Translations under genes and position numbers: made by a program
In this document: positions 34,366-42,780 of the stretch, piece after piece
Layout of the letters: every line of letters starts with the position of its first letter
Numbering within the stretch: position 1 is the stretch's first letter
Assembly (NCBI GenBank): GCA_038749105.1
Contig: JBCDIM010000012.1
Span: 14,375-78,374, forward strand
From: JBCCOW01 sp038749105
GTDB lineage: Bacteria > Planctomycetota > Phycisphaerae > Phycisphaerales > Phycisphaeraceae
DNA: 64,000 nt
Direction: 5' to 3'
The notes under the pieces: generated by a model
Databases searched by the model: none
The model's input: only the letters and a program-made list of their open reading frames with translations
What the model was told of the DNA's origin: nothing

Positions 34366-35697
34366 TCACGCATCATCGGGGAACGAATCCAAGTGGAGCT
34401 GCGCATCAAGTTCAGCCCTCGCCTCATGGTCTCTGTATAGCAACCCTGGACTGGTGAGCGCACTGGGTGTCAGATGGTCCGGATAGTAGCGTTCAACCCA
34501 CCGGGTGAGCCATTCCAGCTTGGATGCATCGAGCAGGTAGCCGGTGCTGACCGCGGCGAGCTCATCGGCCTCGAGTTCCACGCGGAGTCGGAGGCAGGCG
34601 GGCCCACCACCGTTACGCATCGACTGCTGGACATCGATGAAGTGGACCGCATCCAGATGGCCTTTTGCAACGCATTGGTCGAGGAGCATCCGGACTCCGG
34701 CGTGTTGGGCGCAGGCTTGGTGAGCAACGAGCACGGTGTCACCTGTGGGCGTCGTAACGACCTGGCTGTTGAATAGGTAGGTGCTGACCGCGTCTTCGAG
34801 TGATAGATCGTCTTGCGTAACCTCGACAAGCTTCAGGGTGGGTACGCGGTCACGGATGTGGCACAGCGCAAGCTCACGGTTAGCAAAAGCGGCCTCATGG
34901 ACAAGGAGCAGGTCGCGGTGTCCAACGCCGATGACGTCGTGATGAAAGACGCCCGCATCAATGGCGGTCGGGTGCTGTTGGACGAAAACAACACGATCGG
35001 GATCAAGCTGGTGGAGGCGGGCGACCGCCCGGCTGGCGGTTTCCGTCTGCCGAGGCAGGAATTTGCTTGTGGGCTGCGGAGTCGTATTGGGTTGGCCGTA
35101 GACGAACAGCTGGACGCCAGGCTCGCCGAAGCCAGTGCAGAAGCGGGTGTGGTTAGCGGCACCCTCATCGCCGAGACCGATGGCGGCGGGCAGGGCAGCG
35201 TGGTGAACGAAGTGGTTGGGGTCGGCGAAGACTTGCTTTAGGGTTTGGGCGGTCGACGTGGACTCCTGGGCACGGTGCGGGCTGGCGATGAGATTCGCAG
35301 GGGTGAAGTGGACCTTGCGGTCGCCGCTATCGGCAGAGGGGCAGACGGTGGCGGCGTTGGCGGTCCACATCGCGGCGGCGGAGGACGCCGTGGAGAGCAG
35401 TTCGGGGGCTTGGCGGAACGCACTGCGAAGAACCGCAGCGTCGGAGCCGCTAAAGCCGAGCTGGCGTAGGAGGTCGAGGTTGGGGCGCGGTGGCGGTGGT
35501 AGGAACCCCTGCGGGATGCCAAGGTCCAGGAGCAGACGCATCTTGGCGAGGCCTTCGAGAGCGGCGGCTTTGGGGTGAGAGACCGCGTGTCGGTTGTGGG
35601 CGGAGGCCAGGTTCCCGGGGGCGAGCCCGGCGTAGTTGTGGGTCGGTCCGACGAGACCGTCGAGGTTGAGTTCGATTGCGGCTTGTTTAAGTGTCAT
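34366..35697 (-). CDS. astB: N-succinylarginine dihydrolase
   Basis: 443 residues, the usual AstB length. The N-terminus is diagnostic: AIELNLDGLVGPTHNYAGLA, then GNLASAHNRHAVSHPKAAAL and GLAKMRLLLDLGIPQGFLPP. IDVQQSMRNGGGPACLRLRV near the C-terminus supplies the conserved asparagine region and the catalytic Cys. AstB converts N2-succinylarginine to N2-succinylornithine, CO2 and ammonia in the cytoplasm. Its ATG overlaps the astD stop by four bases (35694-35697), so it is translationally coupled and last in the operon M20 - aminotransferase - astA - astD - astB. Together with astA and astD it identifies the arginine succinyltransferase pathway with confidence. Confidence 0.96.
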   Translation of the reverse strand: MTLKQAAIELNLDGLVGPTHNYAGLAPGNLASAHNRHAVSHPKAAALEGLAKMRLLLDLGIPQGFLPPPPRPNLDLLRQLGFSGSDAAVLRSAFRQAPELLSTASSAAAMWTANAATVCPSADSGDRKVHFTPANLIASPHRAQESTSTAQTLKQVFADPNHFVHHAALPAAIGLGDEGAANHTRFCTGFGEPGVQLFVYGQPNTTPQPTSKFLPRQTETASRAVARLHQLDPDRVVFVQQHPTAIDAGVFHHDVIGVGHRDLLLVHEAAFANRELALCHIRDRVPTLKLVEVTQDDLSLEDAVSTYLFNSQVVTTPTGDTVLVAHQACAQHAGVRMLLDQCVAKGHLDAVHFIDVQQSMRNGGGPACLRLRVELEADELAAVSTGYLLDASKLEWLTRWVERYYPDHLTPSALTSPGLLYRDHEARAELDAQLHLDSFPDDA

Positions 35698-37133
35698 GTG
35701 GTGGACCTCAACGGCATGGTGCTCGGTTGCATCGCGGGGGCATCGACGATGGCGACGGGCGTGACGCAGTGGTCGATGGCGTGGAAGCCCATTGGGCGGT
35801 GATTGCCGGAGTTGCCGAGGCCACCGAACGGCAACAGGCCGCTGGCACCGGTGGTGGGGAGGTTGTGGTTGAGGATGCCGGCACGGGCTTGTGCTTGGAA
35901 GGTGGTAAAGGCATTGGGTTCATCGGAAAGGAGGCTGGCGGCGAGCCCGAAGCGCGTGCGGTTGGCTTCTTCGATGGCGTGGTCGAGCGAGGGCGTGCGG
36001 ATCACGCGGAGTAACGGGCCGAAGACCTCAGCGTCGTCTTGTTCGGGTTCTTGCGGGACGTGGGTCGTGTCGAGGATGCCGGGTGAGAGCAACGCCGTGT
36101 GGCCTTCGAGGGGTCGGGCTTCGAGGACGGGCGTCGCGCCACGGTCGAGCCATTGGGCCTGCGCGTCGAGGACACGCTGGCCCGCGGCGGCGTGGATAAC
36201 CGGGCCCATAAACGGCTCAGGAACGGCATCGGGCGGGCCAACGCGGAGGCTGCGGGTCAGCTCGAGTAATGCATCGACGATGCGGTCGGCTTCGGCGTCG
36301 TCGGTGAGGATGAGTCGGCGTGCACAGGTGCAACGCTGCCCGGCGGTGACAAAGGCGGAGACGGCGATCAGTTCGGCCGCGCGCTGCGGGTCGCTCACAC
36401 GGTGGGCGACGATGGGGTTGTTGCCGCCCATCTCAAGGGCGAGCAGGACGTCGGGGCGGCCGGCGAGGGAGCGATGGATGGCGCGGCCGGCGGCATCGCT
36501 GCCGGTGAAGAACAGGGCGTTGATGTTGGCATCGACGAGGGCTTGCCCGGTAGCGCGATCGCCTTGAATCACCTGGAAGACATCCGAAGGCAAGCCGGCG
36601 TCGGCCCAGCAGGCCGCGAGGAGGTCGGCGGTGCCGGGGGTGAGTTCGCTGGGCTTGAAGACGACGGTGTTGCCGGCGAGGAGCGCGGGCACGATCTGGC
36701 CGTTGGGCAGGTGGGCGGGGAAGTTGAACGGGCCAAGGATCGCGATGACGCCAAGCGGGCGGTGAGCGTTGTGGCCCGCTGCGGTGCCGACGGGGATGGG
36801 GTTTTCGGCGAGGCGTGTGTCGTACGCCTTAACCATGGCCTCGACCTTGGCGGGGATGAGCTTGGCTTCGCCTGCCGATTCCCAAGGCGGCTTACCGGTC
36901 TCTTGGGTGATGCGATGGGCGAGCTGTGACATGCGATCACGGGCAAGGTCAGCGAAGCGGTGGGCGATGGCGAGGCGTTCGGCGTATGGGCGACTAGACC
37001 AATCGCGTAGGGCGTTGTGGGCGCGTTCGATGATGCCTGGGACCTCGTCCGGCGGGGTCACGGCAGACTCAAAGACGACGCGGCCGGTGAGGGGCTCGCG
37101 TGATTGCAGGAGGGTTGGGGTCGCGGTGGTCAT
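35694..37133 (-). CDS. astD: N-succinylglutamate 5-semialdehyde dehydrogenase
   Basis: 479 residues from the ATG at 37133. It is an aldehyde dehydrogenase of the AstD type: AILGPFNFPAHLPNGQIVPA, NTVVFKPSELTPGTADLLAA, the catalytic Glu at residue 234 in LALEMGGNNPIVAH and the catalytic Cys at residue 268 in FVTAGQRCTCARRL. NGQIVPAL and MGGNNP are typical of AstD rather than of betaine or proline-pathway dehydrogenases. It oxidises succinylglutamate semialdehyde to succinylglutamate with NAD. An Arg/Pro-rich upstream reading in the same frame is not credible coding sequence and would run into astA. It starts 11 bp after astA and overlaps astB. Confidence 0.95.
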   Translation of the reverse strand: MTTATPTLLQSREPLTGRVVFESAVTPPDEVPGIIERAHNALRDWSSRPYAERLAIAHRFADLARDRMSQLAHRITQETGKPPWESAGEAKLIPAKVEAMVKAYDTRLAENPIPVGTAAGHNAHRPLGVIAILGPFNFPAHLPNGQIVPALLAGNTVVFKPSELTPGTADLLAACWADAGLPSDVFQVIQGDRATGQALVDANINALFFTGSDAAGRAIHRSLAGRPDVLLALEMGGNNPIVAHRVSDPQRAAELIAVSAFVTAGQRCTCARRLILTDDAEADRIVDALLELTRSLRVGPPDAVPEPFMGPVIHAAAGQRVLDAQAQWLDRGATPVLEARPLEGHTALLSPGILDTTHVPQEPEQDDAEVFGPLLRVIRTPSLDHAIEEANRTRFGLAASLLSDEPNAFTTFQAQARAGILNHNLPTTGASGLLPFGGLGNSGNHRPMGFHAIDHCVTPVAIVDAPAMQPSTMPLRSTT

Positions 37134-37144
37134 GGCAGGCTCGG

Positions 37145-38185
37145 TTAGGTGGTGACACGGACAGCGGCGTGCAGCGGCGTGGCGGTGCTGCTCAGTGGTG
37201 AGGCCAGCACAGCGTCGCCGGCGTCGAGTCGGAGGAACGCGGCGTCGATGGGCGGGAGAAGAATTGCGTCGGGCGTGATGGGGTACGGGCCGGCAAGGCA
37301 ACGGAAGCCGTCGTGGTCGGTCGCTAGGCATTGCAAGTCAGCGTTGCTGGACGGGCTGGTGTCGGTGAGTTCGACATGCAGAGGGCGGGCTTGGCGGATG
37401 GTGCGGATCGCGTCGCGGTCGCAGCGGTAGCAAGGCCCGGCGTCGAAAATGTCGACCATATTGGCAGGATGAAAGCCCTCGGATTCGAGCAGTCTTAGCG
37501 CACCTTGCGAATCGGGGTGGACCTTGCCGATGACGCGCTGAGCGGCGGGGGGAAGGAGCTTCGTGCTGATGGGCGTGTCGGGCAGGAGCTCGGCGATGAA
37601 GCGCTTGTCGCGGTAGGAGAGTTCGTCGGCCTGGGGGTAGGCGAGCCCGAAGAAGTGTCGGCCCACGGCTTCCCAAAAGGGCGAATGACCGTGGGAATCG
37701 ACGACGCCGCGGAGCTCGGCGATAACTTGATTGGAGAAGCGCTCGGGACGCAGTGCGAGGAGCATGAAGCGGGAGAGCGAGAGGGCTCGGCCGCGGCCTT
37801 GGCCCCGGTGCTCGGGGTTGAGGAAGAGGGTGCCGACCTCGGTGGGGCCGTTGAAGTCTTGGTGGAGGTGGAGGGTGGTGAGGTCGTGGCGGATGCCAAG
37901 GGTCTTGCTTTGGCGGACGGCGTGTTCGACGCGGTAGGTATAGAACGGCAGCGCCTGGTCGGCATCACCCACACGGGTGACGAGCCCGGCGGTGCCGACG
38001 AGCTGTCCGCTTGGGATGTGGTGCATGACCAGGAGCGGGGCGTCGCCGGCTTCGGACTCGGCGAGGCGTTTGTCGATGCGCTCACGGTCGGGCGTGAGCG
38101 TAGTAAAGCCAAAGCCAGTGAGCTTGGCGAGCTGTACGAGCGCTGGGGCGTCGCTGGGTCTGGACTCACGGAGCGTGTAATTCAT
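37145..38185 (-). CDS. astA: Arginine N-succinyltransferase
   Basis: 346 residues, the family length. MNYTLRESRPSDAPALVQLA is the start of the GNAT-like fold; TEVGTLFLNPEHRGQGRGRA is the acyl-CoA-binding loop; RFMLLALRPERFSNQVIAEL RGV follows; and FDAGPCYRCDRDAIRTIRQA is an AstA signature. The enzyme succinylates the alpha-amino group of arginine, the first step of the AST pathway. Its ATG overlaps the aminotransferase stop by four bases (38182-38185). The gene is central to the operon and, with astB and astD, leaves little doubt about the pathway. Confidence 0.95.
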   Translation of the reverse strand: MNYTLRESRPSDAPALVQLAKLTGFGFTTLTPDRERIDKRLAESEAGDAPLLVMHHIPSGQLVGTAGLVTRVGDADQALPFYTYRVEHAVRQSKTLGIRHDLTTLHLHQDFNGPTEVGTLFLNPEHRGQGRGRALSLSRFMLLALRPERFSNQVIAELRGVVDSHGHSPFWEAVGRHFFGLAYPQADELSYRDKRFIAELLPDTPISTKLLPPAAQRVIGKVHPDSQGALRLLESEGFHPANMVDIFDAGPCYRCDRDAIRTIRQARPLHVELTDTSPSSNADLQCLATDHDGFRCLAGPYPITPDAILLPPIDAAFLRLDAGDAVLASPLSSTATPLHAAVRVTT

Positions 38186-39648
38186 TGCGGGTCCTTGGTG
38201 GGTTGCTGGGCGACGTCGTTGAGTGCCTGGCGGAGCAGGTCGGCGACGGCGTCGATATGAGCATCGGTGAGGACGGGGACCGGGGGCAGGAAACGCAGGC
38301 GGGTCGGTTGCGTGACGGGGTCGGGGCCGCCGCCGGCGAGGAAAGCAATAACGCCGAGCTCGAAGAGACGGTGAAGAAAAGCACGGACTCGGGTGGGGTC
38401 ACCGCCAAAGGGGGTGCAGGCGATCATGCCGCCGAGGCCGAACGGGCCCTCTAAGCGGTCAGGGTGTTCGCGTTGAATGACGTTGAAATGTTCGACAAAG
38501 TGTCGGTGGACCTGGGCGATTCGTCCGTCGTCGCCGTAGAGGTCGCCTTGGGCGAGTTGGTCGAGGGTGTAACGGGCAGCGGCGATCGCGGTGGCGGAGG
38601 CGGTGAAGGTCTGGCTGAGCAGGCCGGGCTTAGGCTTGTATTCGGGCTTGAAGAGTGTGGCGCAGACCTGAGAAAGCTTGCCAACGGTCACGAGATCGAC
38701 GAGGTCGCCGAGCCCGAAGTGTTGGAAGGCAAAGGGCTGGAGGGTTCTGCCGAAGGTCTGGATCTCGTCGACCATCACGGCGAGGCCGTGGGCCTTGGCC
38801 TCTTGCATCAGGGCGCGGAGGTGCTGGGCGGTGGCGGGGTAGAAGCCGCCTTCGCCGGCGACGAGTTCGAGCTTGAGGACGGCGTGCTGGCCGGGGTATC
38901 GGCGGAGTAGGCGGCGCATGGTGCTCAGGGCGTGAGGGGTGCCGGCATCAGGATCGTCGGCACGGAACCCGGGGAGGTAGTCAACCTCAAGAGTGCGGGG
39001 CAGGCCCTGGCGGTAGGCAGGTTTGTCGGTGATCTGCGAGAGGGCGAGGGTGCGTCCGCAGAAGCAGCGGGAGAGGGTGAGGACGCGGGCGGCGGGGTGA
39101 TGGTGTTGAAAGGCGAGCTTCAGTGCGTTTTCGTTAGCCATCGCGCCGCTGGAGGTGAGGAAGGCGTGGGCGAAAGGCGTGTTGGTTTGATCCCGATTGG
39201 CGAGGTTGAGTAGTTGGTCGACGAGTTGGGCGGTGTCGGTGTTCTGCTGGAGGTTGCCCTGCATGACGGTGTCGGCCAGCGCGGCATGGAGGCAGGCCTC
39301 GGTGAGACCCGGGTGGGAGTGCCCGAAGAAGTGGACACCGATACCGGTGATGAGGTCGTACTTGACCGAGCCGTCGTCGAGCTCGACGAGGGGGCCATGC
39401 CCGAGTCCGGAGCCGAGGTAGGGGTAGAAGAGGTTGCCGCCACGGGCTTGGCCGAAGCGTTCAAGCGTGCGCTCGTAGGAGGTGGTTCTTTCGGGCAGCG
39501 CCGGTCTGGGCTCAGTGAGAGATTGGGCGGCGTCGTGTTGGGCGGCGAGGAGTTGAGCATGCGCGGCAACGACCCGCGGGTCGTCGGCAAGACGCTGGGC
39601 GGCGGTAATGGCCGGGGCTTGGAACGGGACGGTGGGTGTCGCGGTCAT
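38182..39648 (-). CDS. Class III aminotransferase, probable succinylornithine transaminase
   Basis: 488 residues. PLP-fold signatures: VKYDLITGIGVHFFGHSHPG, AFLTSSGAMANENALKLAFQ, the PLP-binding Asp at residue 294 in VMVDEIQTFGRTLQ and the Schiff-base Lys at residue 324 in DLVTVGKLSQVCATLF. It is about 80 residues longer than E. coli-type AstC and not obviously orthologous, with a long N-terminal leader. In this operon the missing AstC step, conversion of succinylornithine to succinylglutamate semialdehyde, is the natural assignment by position. L-lysine 6-aminotransferase-like activity is an alternative. It overlaps astA and the M20 gene by four bases each. Confidence 0.88.
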   Translation of the reverse strand: MTATPTVPFQAPAITAAQRLADDPRVVAAHAQLLAAQHDAAQSLTEPRPALPERTTSYERTLERFGQARGGNLFYPYLGSGLGHGPLVELDDGSVKYDLITGIGVHFFGHSHPGLTEACLHAALADTVMQGNLQQNTDTAQLVDQLLNLANRDQTNTPFAHAFLTSSGAMANENALKLAFQHHHPAARVLTLSRCFCGRTLALSQITDKPAYRQGLPRTLEVDYLPGFRADDPDAGTPHALSTMRRLLRRYPGQHAVLKLELVAGEGGFYPATAQHLRALMQEAKAHGLAVMVDEIQTFGRTLQPFAFQHFGLGDLVDLVTVGKLSQVCATLFKPEYKPKPGLLSQTFTASATAIAAARYTLDQLAQGDLYGDDGRIAQVHRHFVEHFNVIQREHPDRLEGPFGLGGMIACTPFGGDPTRVRAFLHRLFELGVIAFLAGGGPDPVTQPTRLRFLPPVPVLTDAHIDAVADLLRQALNDVAQQPTKDPQ

Positions 39649-40928
39649 AACACGGTCTCCGTGTGGGGGATACGGGGGAGCGGTTGCTCGAGGCGGGCGA
39701 GTCGGAGCAGGAGTTGGGCTGTGAGTTGGGCGCGTTCGGCAAGGCTGTCGATGAGGAGGTATTCATCGGGGCTGTGGATGGCGCCGCCGCGTGGGCCGAG
39801 GGTGTCGAGGGTGGGCAGGCCAAAGCCAGCGAGCTTGTTGCCGTCGCAGACGCCTCCAGCCGGGTGGGTGTCTAGATGTAGGCCGAACGCGTGGCCGGCC
39901 TCTTGCGCGAGGCGGATGAGTTGGTCAGTCGCCGGATTGCGCAGTTTGGGAGGGTTCTGAAAGTGGCCGTGGAGTTGGATCTCGACACCGAAACGATCAC
40001 GGGTGTGTTGGGTGAGGTGTTCTATAGATTCGATAACGTGTTGTTGAAGGATTGGGTCGGCGACGCGGATGTTGAAGCGGCCGAGCGCGAAGTCAGGGAT
40101 CACATTGACCGGGCCGCCGCCGATCAGTTGCCCTAGGTTGCAGCGGACACGTCGGTCAGTGGTGGTGAGTTGGTCCAGCTCGGTAAAGATGTGGCAGAGG
40201 GCGGAGACGGCGTTGCGCCCCAGATCGAAGTCGCGTCCGGCATGGGCTGACTTGCCGCGAACGACAATCGTGTAGTTGGCAGAGCCGGGACGTGCGTCGA
40301 TGAGGTTGCCGTTGGAGAGTGTGGGCTCGTAGACGAGGCCAGCCATCGAGCGTTCGGCGGATTCACGCAGCAGTTCGAGGGATGACTCGGAGCCGACCTC
40401 TTCGTCGGTGGTCAGCAGGACTTCCCAGCCAAGTTGGTCGGCGTCGGGGTGTTGCTCGAAGAGGTCAAGCCCGGCGAGGAGGACGAGGAGTCCGCCCTTG
40501 GCGTCGGCGACGCCGGGGCCGTGGAGGGTGTTGGCGTCGGTGCGTTTGACGGCTTGGAATGGGTGGTCCGGCCCGTAGACCGTGTCGAGGTGGATATTGA
40601 GCAGGACACGCCGTGAGTGATCGGGTCGGCGGACGGCGCGGACGGCGGGTGGGACGCGTTCCGTGATGGGTTGGCCGTCGTTATGAATAACGGTGCGGGG
40701 TGGCACGGGAACACGGGTGACCGTGTCGGCGAGGGGTAGGAGCAGAGCGACGGCCTGTTCGGCGACGCGTTCAATGCCGGCCGGGTTGTGACTCCCGCTG
40801 TTGAGGTTGGCTAGGTCGGTAAGGGTGCGGGCGAGGCGTTGATTCAGTACGGACACCTCAGCTGGAGTCAGCCGACAGGCAAGTTCGGGCTGCGGGTCTC
40901 GCGTTGGGATGTGATGGTTTGGGGCCAT
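39645..40928 (-). CDS. M20-family metallohydrolase, proposed succinylglutamate desuccinylase
   Basis: 427 residues. The M20 di-zinc site is complete: His113 and Asp115 in LLNIHLDTVYGPD, bridging Asp142 in HGPGVADAKGGLL, Glu176/Glu177 in LLTTDEEVGSESS and His385 in RGGAIHSPDEYLL. The arrangement is close to carboxypeptidase G2-type enzymes, which cleave acylated amino acids. AstE is normally a different (M14-like) fold; no AstE homologue is present in this operon, so this enzyme may remove succinate from succinylglutamate. Alternatively it hydrolyses a dipeptide feeding the pathway. The ATG is directly preceded by a terminator-like T-run (40929-40961), so the true start may be an internal GTG about 24 codons on. 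Confidence 0.85.
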   Translation of the reverse strand: MAPNHHIPTRDPQPELACRLTPAEVSVLNQRLARTLTDLANLNSGSHNPAGIERVAEQAVALLLPLADTVTRVPVPPRTVIHNDGQPITERVPPAVRAVRRPDHSRRVLLNIHLDTVYGPDHPFQAVKRTDANTLHGPGVADAKGGLLVLLAGLDLFEQHPDADQLGWEVLLTTDEEVGSESSLELLRESAERSMAGLVYEPTLSNGNLIDARPGSANYTIVVRGKSAHAGRDFDLGRNAVSALCHIFTELDQLTTTDRRVRCNLGQLIGGGPVNVIPDFALGRFNIRVADPILQQHVIESIEHLTQHTRDRFGVEIQLHGHFQNPPKLRNPATDQLIRLAQEAGHAFGLHLDTHPAGGVCDGNKLAGFGLPTLDTLGPRGGAIHSPDEYLLIDSLAERAQLTAQLLLRLARLEQPLPRIPHTETVL

Positions 40929-40961
40929 AAAAAAACACGCTCGGTCTTTCGACCGGGCGTG
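40929..40961 (-). terminator. Intrinsic terminator abutting the M20 start codon
   Basis: On the minus strand CACGCCCGGTC, loop GAAA and GACCGAGCGTG form an 11-bp stem with one C-A mismatch (40961-40936), followed at once by seven T residues (40935-40929) and then the ATG of the M20 gene. It lies 113 bp after the stop of the PEP-CTERM gene at 41074, so it can end that transcript. It may also be an attenuator of the ast operon. Confidence 0.8.
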
Positions 40962-41073
40962 CGAGGGTGTAGAGATATTGGGGGCTCCGCGGTGGGCGGA
41001 GGACGTCGGTCGAGCGGGGTATGCTCACCGGCGAGACCGGATCTTTTTGCCGTCTACGACTTCTACGAGCGAG

Positions 41074-41898
41074 TCAAGCACGGCGGTTCGCGCGACGGCG
41101 CGAAAGGAGCCCAAGGCCAGCGGCAAACAGCAAGGCGGAAGCGGGCTCTGGGATAGGGTCCGGGCCGGCGACGGTGGAGATCGCAAAATTATCGAAGGTG
41201 ATCTCAGGTGTTGTGAAGCCGGTGCTGTCCTCACTGTCGACATAGAGCCCAAAGAAATCCCCCTCGGGGATTCCGACGGTGGGGACCGAGAGCGTGAAAG
41301 TCTCGGTCAGTGCGAGATTATTGAGCTGGGTGACGGTCATCTCGACTTCCAGCTCACTAGCAAGGATGGTGGCAACGGCAGTGAGGTTGTAAACCCCGTC
41401 GTTAAGGCCATTGACCAGCGGGTCAGAGAAGTCGTCGCTGTCCGGACCGACACCGGAGATATTTTCGATCAGCTGGAAGTCGACGGGAAAGAAGCCGCTG
41501 GGGTCGCGGACAGAGGCGACATAGGCTTCAGAGAAGTCGGGGGTTTCGATGCCCGAAGAGGTGCCGAATAGTACAAAGCCGACACGCGTGGTGAACTGGT
41601 CGGGATCGTTGAGCTCGAAATCGACACTGGTGGTAACCGTGGTGCCAATATTGCTGGAGATGCCAGACGTTTCAACGGTGGCGTACGACCGGATATCGTC
41701 GACCAAGACTACGTCGAGCTGATCGCTGGTGGCATTCGTGGTAAAGGTCACGCCGACGGCATCCGTGACGAATGGCTCACCATCGAACCCGTCGGTAAAG
41801 GTTTCAGTGAAGGGGACGGGGTTGGCCGCGAGGGCGTTGGTGCCGGTTGCGGCAGCGAATAGAGCCGCGGTAATAGTGTTTGGGTTGATAAGGCTCAC
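41074..41898 (-). CDS. PEP-CTERM surface protein (tandem paralogue 1)
   Basis: 274 residues. Signal peptide MSLINPNTITAALFAAATGT to ALA, then PVPFTETFTDGFDGEPF, nearly identical in plan to the protein encoded just upstream. The body is Asp/Thr/Ser-rich with beta strands (TVTTSVDFELNDPDQFTTRV, EITFDNFAIS). The C-terminus is PIPEPASALLFAAGLGLLSR plus an Arg cluster, the exosortase signal. It is followed by the terminator at 40961-40929. It lies between the ast operon and the cyanophycinase operon and may be a surface protein of that system; the function is unknown. Confidence 0.88.
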   Translation of the reverse strand: MSLINPNTITAALFAAATGTNALAANPVPFTETFTDGFDGEPFVTDAVGVTFTTNATSDQLDVVLVDDIRSYATVETSGISSNIGTTVTTSVDFELNDPDQFTTRVGFVLFGTSSGIETPDFSEAYVASVRDPSGFFPVDFQLIENISGVGPDSDDFSDPLVNGLNDGVYNLTAVATILASELEVEMTVTQLNNLALTETFTLSVPTVGIPEGDFFGLYVDSEDSTGFTTPEITFDNFAISTVAGPDPIPEPASALLFAAGLGLLSRRRANRRA

Positions 41899-41970
41899 GG
41901 TGGTGTTTCTCCAGGGTGTGAAGGGTCGGCAGGGGATTAAGGGGTTTGAGGGTTGGTTGATATAGATCGA

Positions 41971-42780
41971 TCAGGCCGAGTGGCGCCGACGTCGGATAAC
42001 GAGGGACAGTCCTGCGGTGAAGAGCAGCGCGGAGGTTGGCTCGGGGATGACCGAGACGCTGACGCTGTAATTGTCGAAGGCGATGGTCGAGGCGGGGCCG
42101 CTGCTGTTCTTGTCGGTGTGGAGCCCGACGAAGCCGCCGGTCGGAATCGCAGCAGCGATGGCGAGGTCGGCTGTTTCGCTTTCCAGGGTGGTGAGATTGG
42201 TCAGCGTCATCGTGGTTTCTACACCGCCATCGACGATAGTGGTCACGGCTTCGAGGAGGTAGCTCTCATCCGTAAGGGCCTGATCGAGGGTCGTAAAATC
42301 AGGGCCAATGTCCGCATTAAAGGTTTCGAGGTCACGGATGACGAAAACAGGGGGCACGGCACCGCCGGGCTCACTGATGTAGGCGATGATTGAGTTGGGG
42401 TCTGAGCCGGGCCCTTCGATATTGTCGGAGTCAGCCAGCAGGACAAAGCCAAGCCGGGTCGTGGACGTGTTCGCGTCGGTCAGGGTGAACTCGACTGAGG
42501 TGGTGATAACGGTGCCGACGTCGGTGGGGATACCGGTGGTGCCCACAGTGGAGTAGGAGCGGGAGCCGTTGATGAGGGTGACGTCGTAGGTGTCGGTAGC
42601 GAGGTTGGGGGCGAAGTCGTAGCCGGGGTCGGTGGTGTCATCGACCCAGGCGTCGCCGTCGAAGCCATCGGTAAAGGTCTCGGTAAAGGGCAGGGTGTTG
42701 GCAAGCGCGTTGGGCGGGGCAGCGAACGTGGCAGCGCATAGACCGGCGGTGAGTGTGGCGAGTGGTTTGAGGCGGAGCAT
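41971..42780 (-). CDS. PEP-CTERM surface protein (tandem paralogue 2)
   Basis: 269 residues. Signal peptide MLRLKPLATLTAGLCAATFA to ALA, followed by NTLPFTETFTDGFDGDAWVD, which parallels the neighbour at 41074 position by position, as do SRSYSTVGTTGIPTDVGTVI against IRSYATVETSGISSNIGTTV and the FDNYSVSV strand. The C-terminus is VIPEPTSALLFTAGLSLVIR followed by RRR. The two genes are 72 bp apart on the same strand and clearly arose by tandem duplication. Both are probably exported, processed by exosortase and kept at the surface. Confidence 0.88.
   Translation of the reverse strand: MLRLKPLATLTAGLCAATFAAPPNALANTLPFTETFTDGFDGDAWVDDTTDPGYDFAPNLATDTYDVTLINGSRSYSTVGTTGIPTDVGTVITTSVEFTLTDANTSTTRLGFVLLADSDNIEGPGSDPNSIIAYISEPGGAVPPVFVIRDLETFNADIGPDFTTLDQALTDESYLLEAVTTIVDGGVETTMTLTNLTTLESETADLAIAAAIPTGGFVGLHTDKNSSGPASTIAFDNYSVSVSVIPEPTSALLFTAGLSLVIRRRRHSA

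Noticed and set aside
39645..40928. M20 enzyme as ArgE (acetylornithine deacetylase) for biosynthesis
   Set aside because: The operon is catabolic (astA, astD, astB) and no arg biosynthesis gene is nearby; the motifs are closer to carboxypeptidase G2-type enzymes.
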